A DNA stretch of 64,000 nt from contig NZ_SULM01000004.1 in the NCBI RefSeq assembly GCF_005250615.1, positions 186,001-250,000 on the forward strand, in the 5' to 3' direction. The notes beneath the pieces are model-generated. The model did not search any database and was not told the origin of the DNA. It saw only the letters and a list, made by a program, of their open reading frames with translations. The stretch is from Pseudomonas rhizoryzae. Its GTDB lineage: Bacteria > Pseudomonadota > Gammaproteobacteria > Pseudomonadales > Pseudomonadaceae. Shown here in pieces: positions 34,261-42,976 of this stretch (the first letter of the stretch is position 1; each line of letters opens with the position of its first letter). A program made the position numbers and the translations under genes.

Positions 34261-35037
34261 ATGAAACAGTATCGGTTGGCAGCAGCGGTGGCCCTGGTGG
34301 GTCTGGTTCTGAGCGGCTGCGACTCCAAGCCCAAGGTCGAGCTGGAAAGCCCGGCCCAGAAGGCGTCCTACGGTATCGGCCTGAACATGGGCAAGAGCCT
34401 GGCCCAGGAAGGTATCGATGACCTGGATCCCAAGGCCGTGGCCCTCGGTATCGAAGACGCCGTCGGCAAGAAGGACCAGAAGCTGACCGATCAGCAACTG
34501 ACCGAAGCCTTCGCCGCCCTGCAGAAGCGTGCCGAAGAGAAGATGGCCAAGGTCAGCGAAGACAATGCCAAGGCCGGCAAGAAATTCCTCGAAGAGAACG
34601 GCAAGAAGCCTGGTGTGATCACCACCGCTTCCGGCCTGCAGTACGAAGTGGTCAAGAAGGGTGACGGCCCGCAGCCCAAGCCCACAGACGTGGTCACCGT
34701 GAACTACGAAGGCAAGCTGGTCGACGGTACCGTGTTCGACAGCTCCATCAAGCGCGGTACCCCGATCGACCTGCCGGTCAACGGCGTGATTCCGGGTTGG
34801 GTCGAGGCGCTGCAACTGATGCACGTCGGCGAGAAGATCAAGCTGTACATCCCCGCCGACCTGGCCTACGGCGCCCAGAGCCCGAGCCCGGCGATTCCGG
34901 CCAACTCCGTACTGGTGTTCGACCTGGAACTGCTCGGCATCAAGGATCATGGCGCCGCGGACGCCGAAGACGCCCCGGCTGCACCGGCCACCGATGCGGC
35001 ACCGGCTACGACCGAGAAGGCGCCGGCCAAGAAGTAA
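34261..35037 (+). CDS. FKBP-type peptidyl-prolyl isomerase, lipoprotein (FkpA/Mip type)
   Basis: 258 residues. Lipobox LVLSGC anchors it to a membrane, probably the outer. The N-terminal helical dimerisation domain (about 30-115) precedes a complete FKBP domain: VVTVNYEGKLVDGTVFDSS, VIPGWVEALQLMHVGEK, IPADLAYGAQ and VFDLELL. An Ala/Pro-rich tail (DAPAAPATDAAPATTEKAPAKK-like) follows. It assists periplasmic protein folding. The gene is monocistronic and ends in a strong terminator. Confidence 0.93.
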   Translation: MKQYRLAAAVALVGLVLSGCDSKPKVELESPAQKASYGIGLNMGKSLAQEGIDDLDPKAVALGIEDAVGKKDQKLTDQQLTEAFAALQKRAEEKMAKVSEDNAKAGKKFLEENGKKPGVITTASGLQYEVVKKGDGPQPKPTDVVTVNYEGKLVDGTVFDSSIKRGTPIDLPVNGVIPGWVEALQLMHVGEKIKLYIPADLAYGAQSPSPAIPANSVLVFDLELLGIKDHGAADAEDAPAAPATDAAPATTEKAPAKK

Positions 35038-35057
35038 CTGGCTGCACCAAGCCCGCG

Positions 35058-35081
35058 AACGCCCTGCTTGCAGGGCGTTTT
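35058..35081 (+). terminator. Rho-independent terminator after the FKBP gene
   Basis: AACGCCCTGC-TT-GCAGGGCGTT followed by TT, 20 bp after the stop codon: a 10-bp perfect stem and short U-tract. Confidence 0.8.
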
Positions 35082-35186
35082 CCATTGGGGCACTGGAAAC
35101 CCTCGCGGCCCTTTGCGATCAGAGTTCTAGCGTGCCGTGCTGCCTGAGTTCGCGCACCGCTCGTGTCCCTAACCTTCGAGGTGCCC

Positions 35187-35651
35187 ATGAAGCCGCCGAA
35201 GAATTTTGATCGCTATCTCGGTATCGCCCAACGCCTGCTGATTCGTGGACGCCTGCCCGCCTTGCTGCTGGGGGTGGCGCGCAAGACCCGCCAGCGTGGT
35301 CTCAAGCTGGGTGATGCGCGCGATACCCTGAACCTGTTCCATCAATTGCTGCTGGCCTGGTGGCGCGGCCAGTACCGTGGCATCAGCCGCAAGACCCTGC
35401 TGACGGTGGCCGGTGGTCTGGTCTATTTCCTGCTGCCCATCGATCTCATTCCCGACTGGGTGCCCATGTTCGGTCTGCTCGACGACCTCGCCGTATTGGC
35501 CTGGATCGGCAAGGCCTGCAGTGGCGAGCTCGACGCCTTCCGCACCTGGCGCGACAATAGATCCGCCACCCAGCAGGCCGCCTTGGCCGCGCTGCCGGAC
35601 AAGCACGAGCGCCCCGCACCGGGAGTCGCGCTCGACCAATTGCGGGATTGA
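35187..35651 (+). CDS. DUF1232 (YkvA-like) protein
   Basis: 154 residues from the ATG at 35187 with GAGG seven bases upstream; a GTG at 35163 is an alternative. The DUF1232 signature is clear: YFLLPIDLIPDWVPMFGLLDDLAVLAW, a membrane-associated helical hairpin with conserved Asp-Pro and Asp-Asp pairs. Function is not established; relatives are small membrane-associated proteins. The next gene starts 6 bp after the stop, so the two are probably an operon. Confidence 0.85.
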   Translation: MKPPKNFDRYLGIAQRLLIRGRLPALLLGVARKTRQRGLKLGDARDTLNLFHQLLLAWWRGQYRGISRKTLLTVAGGLVYFLLPIDLIPDWVPMFGLLDDLAVLAWIGKACSGELDAFRTWRDNRSATQQAALAALPDKHERPAPGVALDQLRD

Positions 35652-35657
35652 GTTCTC

Positions 35658-36029
35658 TTGAGTGTACGTATCAGCCGCCAGCATTGGTTGGCCCTGCTGG
35701 ACGAGTTGGAAAGCGCCCGACGCAGCCGCAGCCTCTTGACCTACCGCTCGGTGATCGAGCGGCTGGGGCTACCCCAGCCCGCCATGGTGACCCTGACCAC
35801 CGCTCTGGAGTACCTGGCCGCCCTCGACCGTCGCGAGGGTAGGCCGCTGCGCAGTGCTTTGGTCGTGAGCCAGAGTGGCACCCGCATTCCCCGTGAGGGT
35901 TTCTTCGACTGCGCCCTTCGGCTGGGCGCCCTGGACGGCTCGCCGCAGGTGACGGATGCGGTTGCCTGGCATGCGGCCGAGGTGACCCGGGTGTTCGAAC
36001 ATAGCTATCCCGATCACCGTCAGGCATAG
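35658..36029 (+). CDS. Conserved hypothetical protein
   Basis: 123 residues beginning at TTG (35658), as no ATG or GTG lies near the N-terminus in frame. The sequence is helical then strand-rich: WLALLDELESARRSRSLLTYRSVIERLG and later RPLRSALVVSQSGTRIPREGFFDCA. The family pattern suggests a small soluble protein; the segment after ALVV resembles a winged-helix or restriction-like strand-loop, but I do not assign a function. Probably co-transcribed with the DUF1232 gene. Confidence 0.65.
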   Translation: MSVRISRQHWLALLDELESARRSRSLLTYRSVIERLGLPQPAMVTLTTALEYLAALDRREGRPLRSALVVSQSGTRIPREGFFDCALRLGALDGSPQVTDAVAWHAAEVTRVFEHSYPDHRQA

Positions 36030-36032
36030 ACC

Positions 36033-37778
36033 TCAGGCGCGCATCAGGTGCAGGCTGTAGCCAGGCACCATCTTGGCATTGCGCTTGGCTTCCGACGCCA
36101 GACCTGCCAAGGCGCTGGCATCCACCCGCTTGCCGGCATCCCGGTCGAGTTCCACCACTCCGAGCGACAGTGACAACAGCGGATACTCCCGCCGGCGGCC
36201 GTCTCGGTCGTAGGCCAGGAAGCAACCGGCCTCCAGATGCTCGCTGCGATAGAAATACCGGCAGCGCTCCTGAAAGGCCGCCATCAGGCCGTTGAGGCGT
36301 TGCCGCCAGTCTGCGGAGCCCAGCACCACCAGGAAGTCGTCACCACCGATGTGGCCAACGAAGTCCTGATGCGGGTCCAGGCGCTCGGACAGCGTCTGCG
36401 CCAGGCAGAGCAACACCTCGTCGCCCTTGGCGTAGCCGTATAGGTCGTTGAAGGGCTTGAAGCCATCGATGTCGACGTAGCACACCACGGCTTCACGTCG
36501 TTGATCCAGCAACCGGGTCAGGCACTGCTGGATGGGCACGTTGCCCGGCAGCTGGGTGAGCGGGTTGGCATGCTTGGCCTGCTGGATGCGCTGTTCGGTG
36601 ATCAACCGCAACAGGTCCATGACCCGGCCGACCCCGACGTAGCGACCGCCTTCGGTGATGATGAAGTCTTCCTCGATACGCTGGCGCGCACGGGCGGTGA
36701 GCAGGCGGCTGACCTGTTGCAGGGACTGGGTGGTTTCGGTGGCCAGGAAGTCCTGGCTCATCAGTCGCGCGATGGGCTTGCGGGCGAACACCTCGTGGGC
36801 GAAGGGCTTGAGCAATGCCGAACTCAGCTCATGGTGATGGATGATGCCTACCGGTCGATCATCGTCGTCCACCACGGCCAGGGTATTCAGGCTGGGTTGC
36901 AGGCGAAAGCGTTCCAGTACTTCAGGGATGAGCATGTCCTGGCCGACCGCCACCTGTTCGATCCTGAGGCTGGCGATGGTGGTCGACTCCTCGGCGAGCT
37001 CGGGGCTGCGGGTCACGATGACCGGCAACAGGGTCTGGATCTCCCGCGGCGGCGTCGCGCTCGGTCGACTCAGCAAGTAGCCCTGAACCAGATCGACGCC
37101 CATGTTCGCCAGCGTGGACAGTTCTTCATGGGTCTCGATGCCTTCGGCGATCACCCGTGCCCGGGAGGCGTCAGCCATCTTCAGGATGGAGCCGACGAAT
37201 TCGCGCTTCACCTGGTCGCGGTGGATGGACTCGATGAAATGGCGGTCGATCTTGACGAAATCGGGGCGCAGTTCCGACCAGCGCCTGAGGCTGGAATAGC
37301 CGGCGCCCAGGTCGTCCAGGGCAATGGAAAAGCCCATGGCGCGATAGTGGTGCAGGGCGGTGGCCAACAGTGCGAAGTCGTCGATGGGGGCCTGTTCGGT
37401 CAGCTCGATCACCACCTGGGCCGGCGAGAGCCCCAGCCGCTGCAGCAGCTTGAGGGTCTGACCGGACTGGTGCGCGGGCTCCAGCAGGGTTTCCGGGCAG
37501 ACATTGAGAAACAGCAGCCCTTCCAGCCCCAGTTCACGAAAGCTCTGGCAGGACTGCTGGCGGGCGGCGATCTCCAATTCGGAGAGGCGCCCCGTCTGGC
37601 GTGCCGTGGCGTAAAGCGGCAGGGGCGAGTGCAAGGGGGTGTTGGAGGCGCCACGGATGAGCGCCTCGTAACCCAGGATACGGCGCTCGCTCAAGGACAC
37701 TATGGGTTGGAAGAGCGAATGCAGCTCCCGATTGGCAAGAATGCGCTCCAACACTCCAGCCTGGTCGTTCAGTGTCAT
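36033..37778 (-). CDS. EAL-CBS-GGDEF cyclic-di-GMP protein
   Basis: 581 residues from the ATG at 37778. The EAL domain comes first (YEALIRG, LFLNVCPETL, VIELTE, ALDDLGAGYSS, FVKIDRHFI, AEGIET, VQGYLLSRP), with all the usual metal and substrate residues, so phosphodiesterase activity is expected. A CBS pair occupies about 280-400, containing TLAVVDDDDRPVGIIHHHEL. The C-terminal GGDEF reads GHIGGDDFLVV, an allowed Asp variant that may be active or a GTP sensor. The CBS pair may bind adenine nucleotides and link c-di-GMP turnover to energy state (inference). No membrane helix. Confidence 0.92.
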   Translation of the reverse strand: MTLNDQAGVLERILANRELHSLFQPIVSLSERRILGYEALIRGASNTPLHSPLPLYATARQTGRLSELEIAARQQSCQSFRELGLEGLLFLNVCPETLLEPAHQSGQTLKLLQRLGLSPAQVVIELTEQAPIDDFALLATALHHYRAMGFSIALDDLGAGYSSLRRWSELRPDFVKIDRHFIESIHRDQVKREFVGSILKMADASRARVIAEGIETHEELSTLANMGVDLVQGYLLSRPSATPPREIQTLLPVIVTRSPELAEESTTIASLRIEQVAVGQDMLIPEVLERFRLQPSLNTLAVVDDDDRPVGIIHHHELSSALLKPFAHEVFARKPIARLMSQDFLATETTQSLQQVSRLLTARARQRIEEDFIITEGGRYVGVGRVMDLLRLITEQRIQQAKHANPLTQLPGNVPIQQCLTRLLDQRREAVVCYVDIDGFKPFNDLYGYAKGDEVLLCLAQTLSERLDPHQDFVGHIGGDDFLVVLGSADWRQRLNGLMAAFQERCRYFYRSEHLEAGCFLAYDRDGRRREYPLLSLSLGVVELDRDAGKRVDASALAGLASEAKRNAKMVPGYSLHLMRA

Positions 37779-37806
37779 GGTTAAGCCTGCGAGAACCCTA
37801 TAACGA

Positions 37807-37845
37807 AAATGCCCGGGGGCCACTTGTGGCGGCCCCCGGGCATTT
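37807..37845 (-). terminator. Strong terminator downstream of prc
   Basis: AAATGCCCGGGGGCC and GGCCCCCGGGCATTT form a perfect 15-bp stem around a 9-nt loop, 26 bp beyond the prc stop. Read on the minus strand it ends in TTTTCG. It insulates prc from the EAL-GGDEF gene. Confidence 0.85.
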
Positions 37846-37871
37846 CACGACAGTCTTGTGACGTTTTGATG

Positions 37872-39953
37872 TCAGCGCTTGGGCGGGGTATGGCTCAAGT
37901 CCAGGTAATCCAGCAGTACATGGCCGGACTCCATCAGATAGGCATCGTCCTGGGGCTTGGTCTTGTCGTCATCGATTGCCGGATTGTCTTCGTCGATCTT
38001 CTTCAGCTCCTTGAGCGGTGCCTCGCCCTTGGCTTTGCGACGCTCGTTTTCCATGGCCAGTTGGCGATTGTCCAATGTGGTCTGCTCGGCGCGCCGCTTC
38101 TGCTCGTCGAGACTCACCGTGGTGTCCGCCGCCAATTCCTCGGCCAGCTTCAACCGCTCGCGAGCGAAGATGAAGTCGGGATCCTTCTGCGCCCGGGCAT
38201 CATGGCGCTTGATCAGCTCGGGTAGATAGTTGGCGAAGGGATTGCTCAGCCCGGTGACCGCCGGGGCGATGGTGTCCCAGGGCATGGAGTCGGGCAGGGC
38301 GCTTTCGCCGATCTGCTTGGTATCCACCACCGCCGGGTAGTCGATGTCCGGCAGCACGCCCTGGTGCTGGGTGCTTTGGCCGGAGACGCGGTAGAACTTG
38401 GCGATAGTCAGCTTGAGCTCACCATGATTGAGCGGCTGGATGGTTTGCACCGTGCCCTTGCCGAAGGTCTGGCCGCCGACGATGAGCGCGCGGTGATAGT
38501 CCTGCATGGCACCGGCGAAGATCTCCGAGGCCGACGCCGAGAGGCGGTTGACCAGGACGGCCAGCGGCCCCTTGTAGAAGGCACCGCCTTCGTCGTCGGC
38601 CAGCACCTCGACCTTGCCGTCGCCATTGCGCACCAGCACGGTGGGACCCTGGTCGATGAACAGGCCAGTCAGCTCGGTGGCTTCCTGCAGGGAGCCGCCG
38701 CCGTTGTTGCGCAGGTCCATGACGATGCCATCGACCTTGTCCTTCTGTAGCTCGCCGATGAGCTTCTTCACGTCGCGCGTGGTGCTCTTGTAGTTCGGGT
38801 CGCCGGCGCGATAGGCCTTGAAGTCCAGGTAAAAGGCCGGGACGGTGATCACGCCCAGCTTGTAGTGCTTGCCTTCGTGGAGTACGTCGATCACGTGCTT
38901 CTGGGCGGCTTGCTCCTCGAGCTTGACCGCTTCACGGGTGATGGTGACGATCTTGGTCTTCTGGTCGTTCGGTGCGTTGTTCGCCGGGATGATCTCCAGG
39001 CGCACCTTGGAGCCCTTGGGCCCGCGGATCAACTTGACCACCTCGTCCAGGCGCCAGCCGACCACATCGACCATCTCGCCGTCGCCCTGGGCCACGCCGA
39101 CGATCTTGTCGCCGGGGGCGACCTGCTTGGACTTGTCCGCCGGACCAGCCGGCACCAGGCGCAGGATCTGCACGTAGTCGTTGTCGTTCTGCAGCACCGC
39201 ACCTATGCCTTCCAGCGACAAGCTCATGTTGATGTCGAAGTTCTCCGCGCTTTCCGGCGAGAGATACTGGGTGTGCGGGTCGTAGGATTCGGCGAAGGCA
39301 TTGATGTAGGTCTGGAAGACGTCTTCGCTGCGGATCTGGTTGAGGCGTGCCAGCTGATTCTTGTATCTCTTGGTCAACTGCTGCTGGATCTGGGCGTCGG
39401 TCTTGCCGGACAGGCGCAGCCGCAGCACCTCGTCCTTGAGCTTGCGCCGCCAGAGATCGTCCAGGGCCGCGGTGTCCGCTGCCCACGGCGCCTTCTCGCG
39501 ATTGGTGTTGAAGGACTCGTCGACCTTGAAGTCGAGCTTGCCGATGCCGGCGTCGAGCAGCCCCAGGCCATAGTTGAGTCGCTCGGCCACACGCTGGGCA
39601 TAGCGGCGGTAGATGGCGAAGCCCGGTTCGAGGTTGCCCTGCTTGAGGTAATCATCGAAGCGGGTGCGGGACGCATCGAATTCGCGGATGTCGGCGGCGG
39701 TGAAATACAGCCGCGCGGGATCAAGCATCTTCAGATAGCTGTCGTAGATCTTGATCGACTGGGCATCGTTGAGCGGCGGCTTGCTGTAATGATGACGCTT
39801 GAGCAGCTCGACGATGTTGAGGCTGGCGATGACCTGGTCGCGGTCGGGTTGCAGCTTGTCGACGCTAACCGGTGAGTTGGACTTGGCGAAAAGAGGGGTT
39901 GCGCTGATGCCAAGCATTACAACGAGGGCGGTACGGGACAAGAGCTGCTTCAT
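37872..39953 (-). CDS. prc: Carboxy-terminal processing protease Prc
   Basis: 693 residues with a signal peptide (MKQLLSRTALVVMLGISATPLFA), so periplasmic. A PDZ domain (about 230-320) precedes the S41 protease core with GIVMDLRNNGGGSLQEA and the catalytic serine/lysine region RLSASASEIFAGAMQDYHRA...FGKGTVQ. The long C-terminal helical region is typical of Prc/Tsp rather than small CtpA. In P. aeruginosa the equivalent (AlgO) degrades truncated MucA; in E. coli Prc trims penicillin-binding protein 3. The start at 39953 is chosen because the signal peptide begins there. Confidence 0.95.
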   Translation of the reverse strand: MKQLLSRTALVVMLGISATPLFAKSNSPVSVDKLQPDRDQVIASLNIVELLKRHHYSKPPLNDAQSIKIYDSYLKMLDPARLYFTAADIREFDASRTRFDDYLKQGNLEPGFAIYRRYAQRVAERLNYGLGLLDAGIGKLDFKVDESFNTNREKAPWAADTAALDDLWRRKLKDEVLRLRLSGKTDAQIQQQLTKRYKNQLARLNQIRSEDVFQTYINAFAESYDPHTQYLSPESAENFDINMSLSLEGIGAVLQNDNDYVQILRLVPAGPADKSKQVAPGDKIVGVAQGDGEMVDVVGWRLDEVVKLIRGPKGSKVRLEIIPANNAPNDQKTKIVTITREAVKLEEQAAQKHVIDVLHEGKHYKLGVITVPAFYLDFKAYRAGDPNYKSTTRDVKKLIGELQKDKVDGIVMDLRNNGGGSLQEATELTGLFIDQGPTVLVRNGDGKVEVLADDEGGAFYKGPLAVLVNRLSASASEIFAGAMQDYHRALIVGGQTFGKGTVQTIQPLNHGELKLTIAKFYRVSGQSTQHQGVLPDIDYPAVVDTKQIGESALPDSMPWDTIAPAVTGLSNPFANYLPELIKRHDARAQKDPDFIFARERLKLAEELAADTTVSLDEQKRRAEQTTLDNRQLAMENERRKAKGEAPLKELKKIDEDNPAIDDDKTKPQDDAYLMESGHVLLDYLDLSHTPPKR

Positions 39954-40189
39954 GTGTATTCGACTAATGCACGGAAAGGAATAGGCTATAGGCCGTCCCG
40001 GGCCCGGGCGGTTCCGCGGCCAAGGGAAGTATGACGGGCGCTGACGAAAGTCGTCTGGAGGCGGTCTGAGGGTGGGAGCGACAAGCAGACGCGGCTGTGA
40101 CAGCCCTCCGTCTTCAGGTCCGCTCGACTCCCGCAGAACCCGCCGGCGCAGGCGCTTTTCGTCAAAGCCTGAGCCACTATGGAGGCACC

Positions 40190-41152
40190 GTGAACGCATT
40201 GCAAGGTATCGAAGGGCAACTGGAATGGCAGTCATTGAGCGCTCGCGCTCTGGCGCCTGGGGAAATCCGCATCCGCGTGGCGGCTGCCGGTCTCAATCGC
40301 GCCGATCTGCTGCAATTGGCGGGAAACTACCCGCCGCCGCCCGGCGCACCGGCCACCCTGGGCCTGGAGTGTTCGGGCGTGGTCAGCGAAACCACCGCGG
40401 ATTCGCGCTGGCAGGTCGGTGATCGCGTCTGTGCGCTGCTCGCCGGGGGTGGCATGGCCAGCGAGGTGGTGGTGGACGGCCGTCAGGCCGCTGCCGTACC
40501 GGAGGGCGTGTCGCTGATCGAGGCCGCCGCGCTGCCCGAGGTCTGGGCGACCGCCTGGAGCAACCTCTTCGACTTGGCCGCTCTGCAGCCGGGCGAGAAG
40601 GTCTTGCTGCACGCTGGAGCCAGTGGGGTTGGCTCGGCGGCCATCCAGTTGTGCAAGGCCTTCGGCAATCCCTGCTGGGTCAGCGTGGGTTCCCAGGAGC
40701 GCCTGGCCCACTGTGAGCGTCTCGGCGCCGAGGGCGGGGTATTGCGCAAGACCGATCTGGAAGGTCTGCGCGACTTCGCCCCCTTCGATGTGATCCTCGA
40801 TCCGGTCGGTGCGGGTTATGCGCCACTCAATCTGGACCTGCTGGGCCGGGATGGTCGCTGGGTGCTGATCGGACTCATGGGCGGACGCGAAGCCGAACTG
40901 GATCTGGCCAAGGTCCTCGGCAAACGCATCCGCCTGATTGGCTCGACGCTGCGCAACAGGTCCGTCGAGTTCAAGGCCAAGACCATGCTGGCGCTGGAGG
41001 AAAAGGTGTGGCCGCTGTTCGCCAAGGGGCAACTGAATGTCAACCTCGAACGGCGCTTCTCTGCCCAGAACGCCGAAGCCGCCTTCGCCGCTCTGGAAAG
41101 CAACGAAGTGAACGGTAAGGTGGTGTTGGTGCTGGACGAAGGGCTCGAATAG
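40190..41152 (+). CDS. Zinc-free NAD(P)H quinone oxidoreductase (MDR superfamily, PIG3-like)
   Basis: 320 residues starting at GTG (40190) with GGAGG at 40181-40185. It reads RVAAAGLNRADLLQLAGNYPPPPGAP, the PIG3-type N-terminus, then LLHAGASGVGSAAIQLCKAFG, the nucleotide-binding motif AxxGxGxxA. The structural-zinc cysteines are absent, as in quinone reductases. It likely reduces quinones with NADPH. Divergent from prc. In-frame extension upstream to 40097 lacks a ribosome site. Confidence 0.88.
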   Translation: MNALQGIEGQLEWQSLSARALAPGEIRIRVAAAGLNRADLLQLAGNYPPPPGAPATLGLECSGVVSETTADSRWQVGDRVCALLAGGGMASEVVVDGRQAAAVPEGVSLIEAAALPEVWATAWSNLFDLAALQPGEKVLLHAGASGVGSAAIQLCKAFGNPCWVSVGSQERLAHCERLGAEGGVLRKTDLEGLRDFAPFDVILDPVGAGYAPLNLDLLGRDGRWVLIGLMGGREAELDLAKVLGKRIRLIGSTLRNRSVEFKAKTMLALEEKVWPLFAKGQLNVNLERRFSAQNAEAAFAALESNEVNGKVVLVLDEGLE

Positions 41153-41206
41153 GGCGAGTCATCCCCCATCGATCGCTGCCAGAGCGGTCCGCCGTAGGTT
41201 GGGCTT

Positions 41207-41295
41207 AGGTTGGGTTGAGCGTAGCGAAGCCCAACAGGTCCTGCTCGCATCCGCCAATGTTGGGCTTCGACGATAGAGGCGTCTCAACCCAACCT
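41207..41295. repeat. Nested palindromic intergenic repeat (TTGGGTT type)
   Basis: Outer arms AGGTTGGGTTGAG / CTCAACCCAACCT (13 bp, perfect) enclose inner arms CGAAGCCCAACA / TGTTGGGCTTCG (12 bp, perfect). The whole can form an extended cruciform. The words resemble a dispersed intergenic repeat common in Pseudomonas. It lies between two convergent genes and may also stop transcription. Confidence 0.7.
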
Positions 41296-41336
41296 CCGAA
41301 AACAGCGGCAACCCGTAGGGGCGGCCATGAGGCGAC

Positions 41337-41990
41337 TTACCGCCAGCTGAGAATCGGCCAGCCCGCCTGTTCGGCGTGTTCACGCAGCACGGGGTCGGGG
41401 TTGACCACATGGGGTTTGCCTACGGCTTTCAGCAGCGGGAGGTCGTTACGTGAGTCGGAATAGAAGCTGGCGCTGGCGAGCAGGCTCTGGTCGCCGTCGA
41501 GCAGTTCCAGCAGCCGGGTCAGCTTGCCCTCGCGATAGGTCAGCACCCCTTCCACCTGGCCGTTGTAGACGCCATGGCTGACCTGCAGGTCGATGGCCAA
41601 TACCTCTTCCACGCCCAGCCGCTCGGCAATGGGCTGCACCAGGTGCACGCCGGAGGCCGAGATGATGATCACCCGGTCGCCAGCGGCGCGGTGGGCGGCG
41701 ATGCACTTCATGGCGTCGCTGAAAATTATCGGTTCGATGACGTCCTCGACCCAGGGACCGACCTCGAAGTCCACTTCCTCCGGCGTGCGGCCTACCAGGG
41801 GTTCGAGGTGGAAGGCCATGTAGTCTTCCATGGCCAGTTGGCCCTTGGCGTAGGCGGCCATGAGTTCGGTGTCGCGCTGGATGAAGGATTCGGGGTCGAC
41901 CCAGCCGAGGACGCCCATCTGGCGGCTCCAGAGGCTGGCACAGTCACCGTCGATGAGGGTTTCGTCGAGATCGAAAATCGCCAGGGTCAT
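41337..41990 (-). CDS. HAD-IB family phosphatase (phosphoserine-phosphatase-like)
   Basis: 217 residues. Motif I IFDLDETLIDGD (nucleophile Asp), motif II IISASGVHL, a lysine in YREGKL and motif III YSDSRNDLPLL are all present, with the helical cap of subclass IB between. Such enzymes dephosphorylate small phosphomonoesters. It is the last gene of the uptake operon and overlaps the ATPase gene by four bases, so it probably releases phosphate from the imported and processed compound (inference). Confidence 0.9.
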   Translation of the reverse strand: MTLAIFDLDETLIDGDCASLWSRQMGVLGWVDPESFIQRDTELMAAYAKGQLAMEDYMAFHLEPLVGRTPEEVDFEVGPWVEDVIEPIIFSDAMKCIAAHRAAGDRVIIISASGVHLVQPIAERLGVEEVLAIDLQVSHGVYNGQVEGVLTYREGKLTRLLELLDGDQSLLASASFYSDSRNDLPLLKAVGKPHVVNPDPVLREHAEQAGWPILSWR

Positions 41991-42976
41991 GCTACTTCTC
42001 TCAGGCTGTCGGAATTGACGGTTAGGGTGACGGCCGTGCCGTTCGCGTGCAAGGCTTCCGGCCCGTGGTTGAGCACGTCGACGTTGAGCTCGCAGGCTTC
42101 GGTGGCGATCCGGTAGCGGATCACATTGCCCAGCAGGCTGTGGCCGACGATCCGGCCCGGGATACCCCCGGTACCGCCGAGGCGAATGGCCTCGGGACGA
42201 ATCGCCACCTGGCTCTTGAAGGTCTGGCCGAACAACCGGCTGGCCTGGTCGGCATCGAGCAGGTTGTAGTTGCCGATGAAGCCGGCGGCGAAGACGTCCA
42301 CCGGAGCGGTGTAGAGCGTCTCGGCGTCACCGCTCTGGACGATGCGGCCATCGCGCATCAGCACGATGCGGTCGGACAGGGTGAGGGCTTCTTCCTGGTC
42401 GTGGGTGACGAACACCGTGGTCAGGCCCAGTTCCTGCTGGATGGCGCGGATCTGCTCGCGCAGGTGCCGGCGGATGCGCGCATCCAGCGCCGAGAGCGGC
42501 TCGTCCAGCAGCAGCAGGCGAGGGCGGACGATCAGTGAGCGCGCCAGGGCCACGCGCTGGCACTGACCGCCGGAGAGTTGGTGCGGGTAGCGCTCGGCGT
42601 AGCCTTCGAGTTCCACCAGCGTCAGCGCCTCGACGACCCGCTGGCGGACCTCGTCCCGCGCCAGGCGCTGCATGCGCAGGCCGAAGGCGACGTTCTGCTC
42701 CACGGTCATGTTGGGGAACAGGGCGTAGCTCTGGAACACCATGGCAATGCCGCGGCGCTGGGGGGACAGGGCGGTGATGTCCTGGCCCGCCAGCACTATG
42801 CTGCCGCGGTCGACCTCGGTGAGACCGGCCAGGCAGCGCAGCAGAGTGGACTTACCGCAACCCGAAGGGCCAAGCAGCGTAACCAGTTCGCCTTGTTCGG
42901 CATGGAAGTCGATGTCGGTGAACAAAGTGTCGGCGCCGTAGCGCTTGTGCAGTCCCTTGACCGCGAGATAGCTCAT
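41987..42976 (-). CDS. ABC transporter ATP-binding protein (PotA/FbpC/PhnT type)
   Basis: 329 residues. Walker A GPSGCGKST, signature LSGGQCQRVALARSL, Walker B LLLLDEPLSALDARIR and H-loop VFVTHDQEEA, followed by a C-terminal OB-type (TOBE) regulatory domain from about 240. This is the class that serves iron, polyamine and 2-aminoethylphosphonate importers. It overlaps the permease gene upstream and the HAD gene downstream. Confidence 0.92.
   Translation of the reverse strand: MSYLAVKGLHKRYGADTLFTDIDFHAEQGELVTLLGPSGCGKSTLLRCLAGLTEVDRGSIVLAGQDITALSPQRRGIAMVFQSYALFPNMTVEQNVAFGLRMQRLARDEVRQRVVEALTLVELEGYAERYPHQLSGGQCQRVALARSLIVRPRLLLLDEPLSALDARIRRHLREQIRAIQQELGLTTVFVTHDQEEALTLSDRIVLMRDGRIVQSGDAETLYTAPVDVFAAGFIGNYNLLDADQASRLFGQTFKSQVAIRPEAIRLGGTGGIPGRIVGHSLLGNVIRYRIATEACELNVDVLNHGPEALHANGTAVTLTVNSDSLREVA

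Noticed and set aside
41337-41990. SerB (phosphoserine phosphatase of serine synthesis)
   Set aside because: The protein lacks the N-terminal ACT-like region of Pseudomonas SerB and is embedded in an uptake operon, so only the HAD-IB family call is kept.
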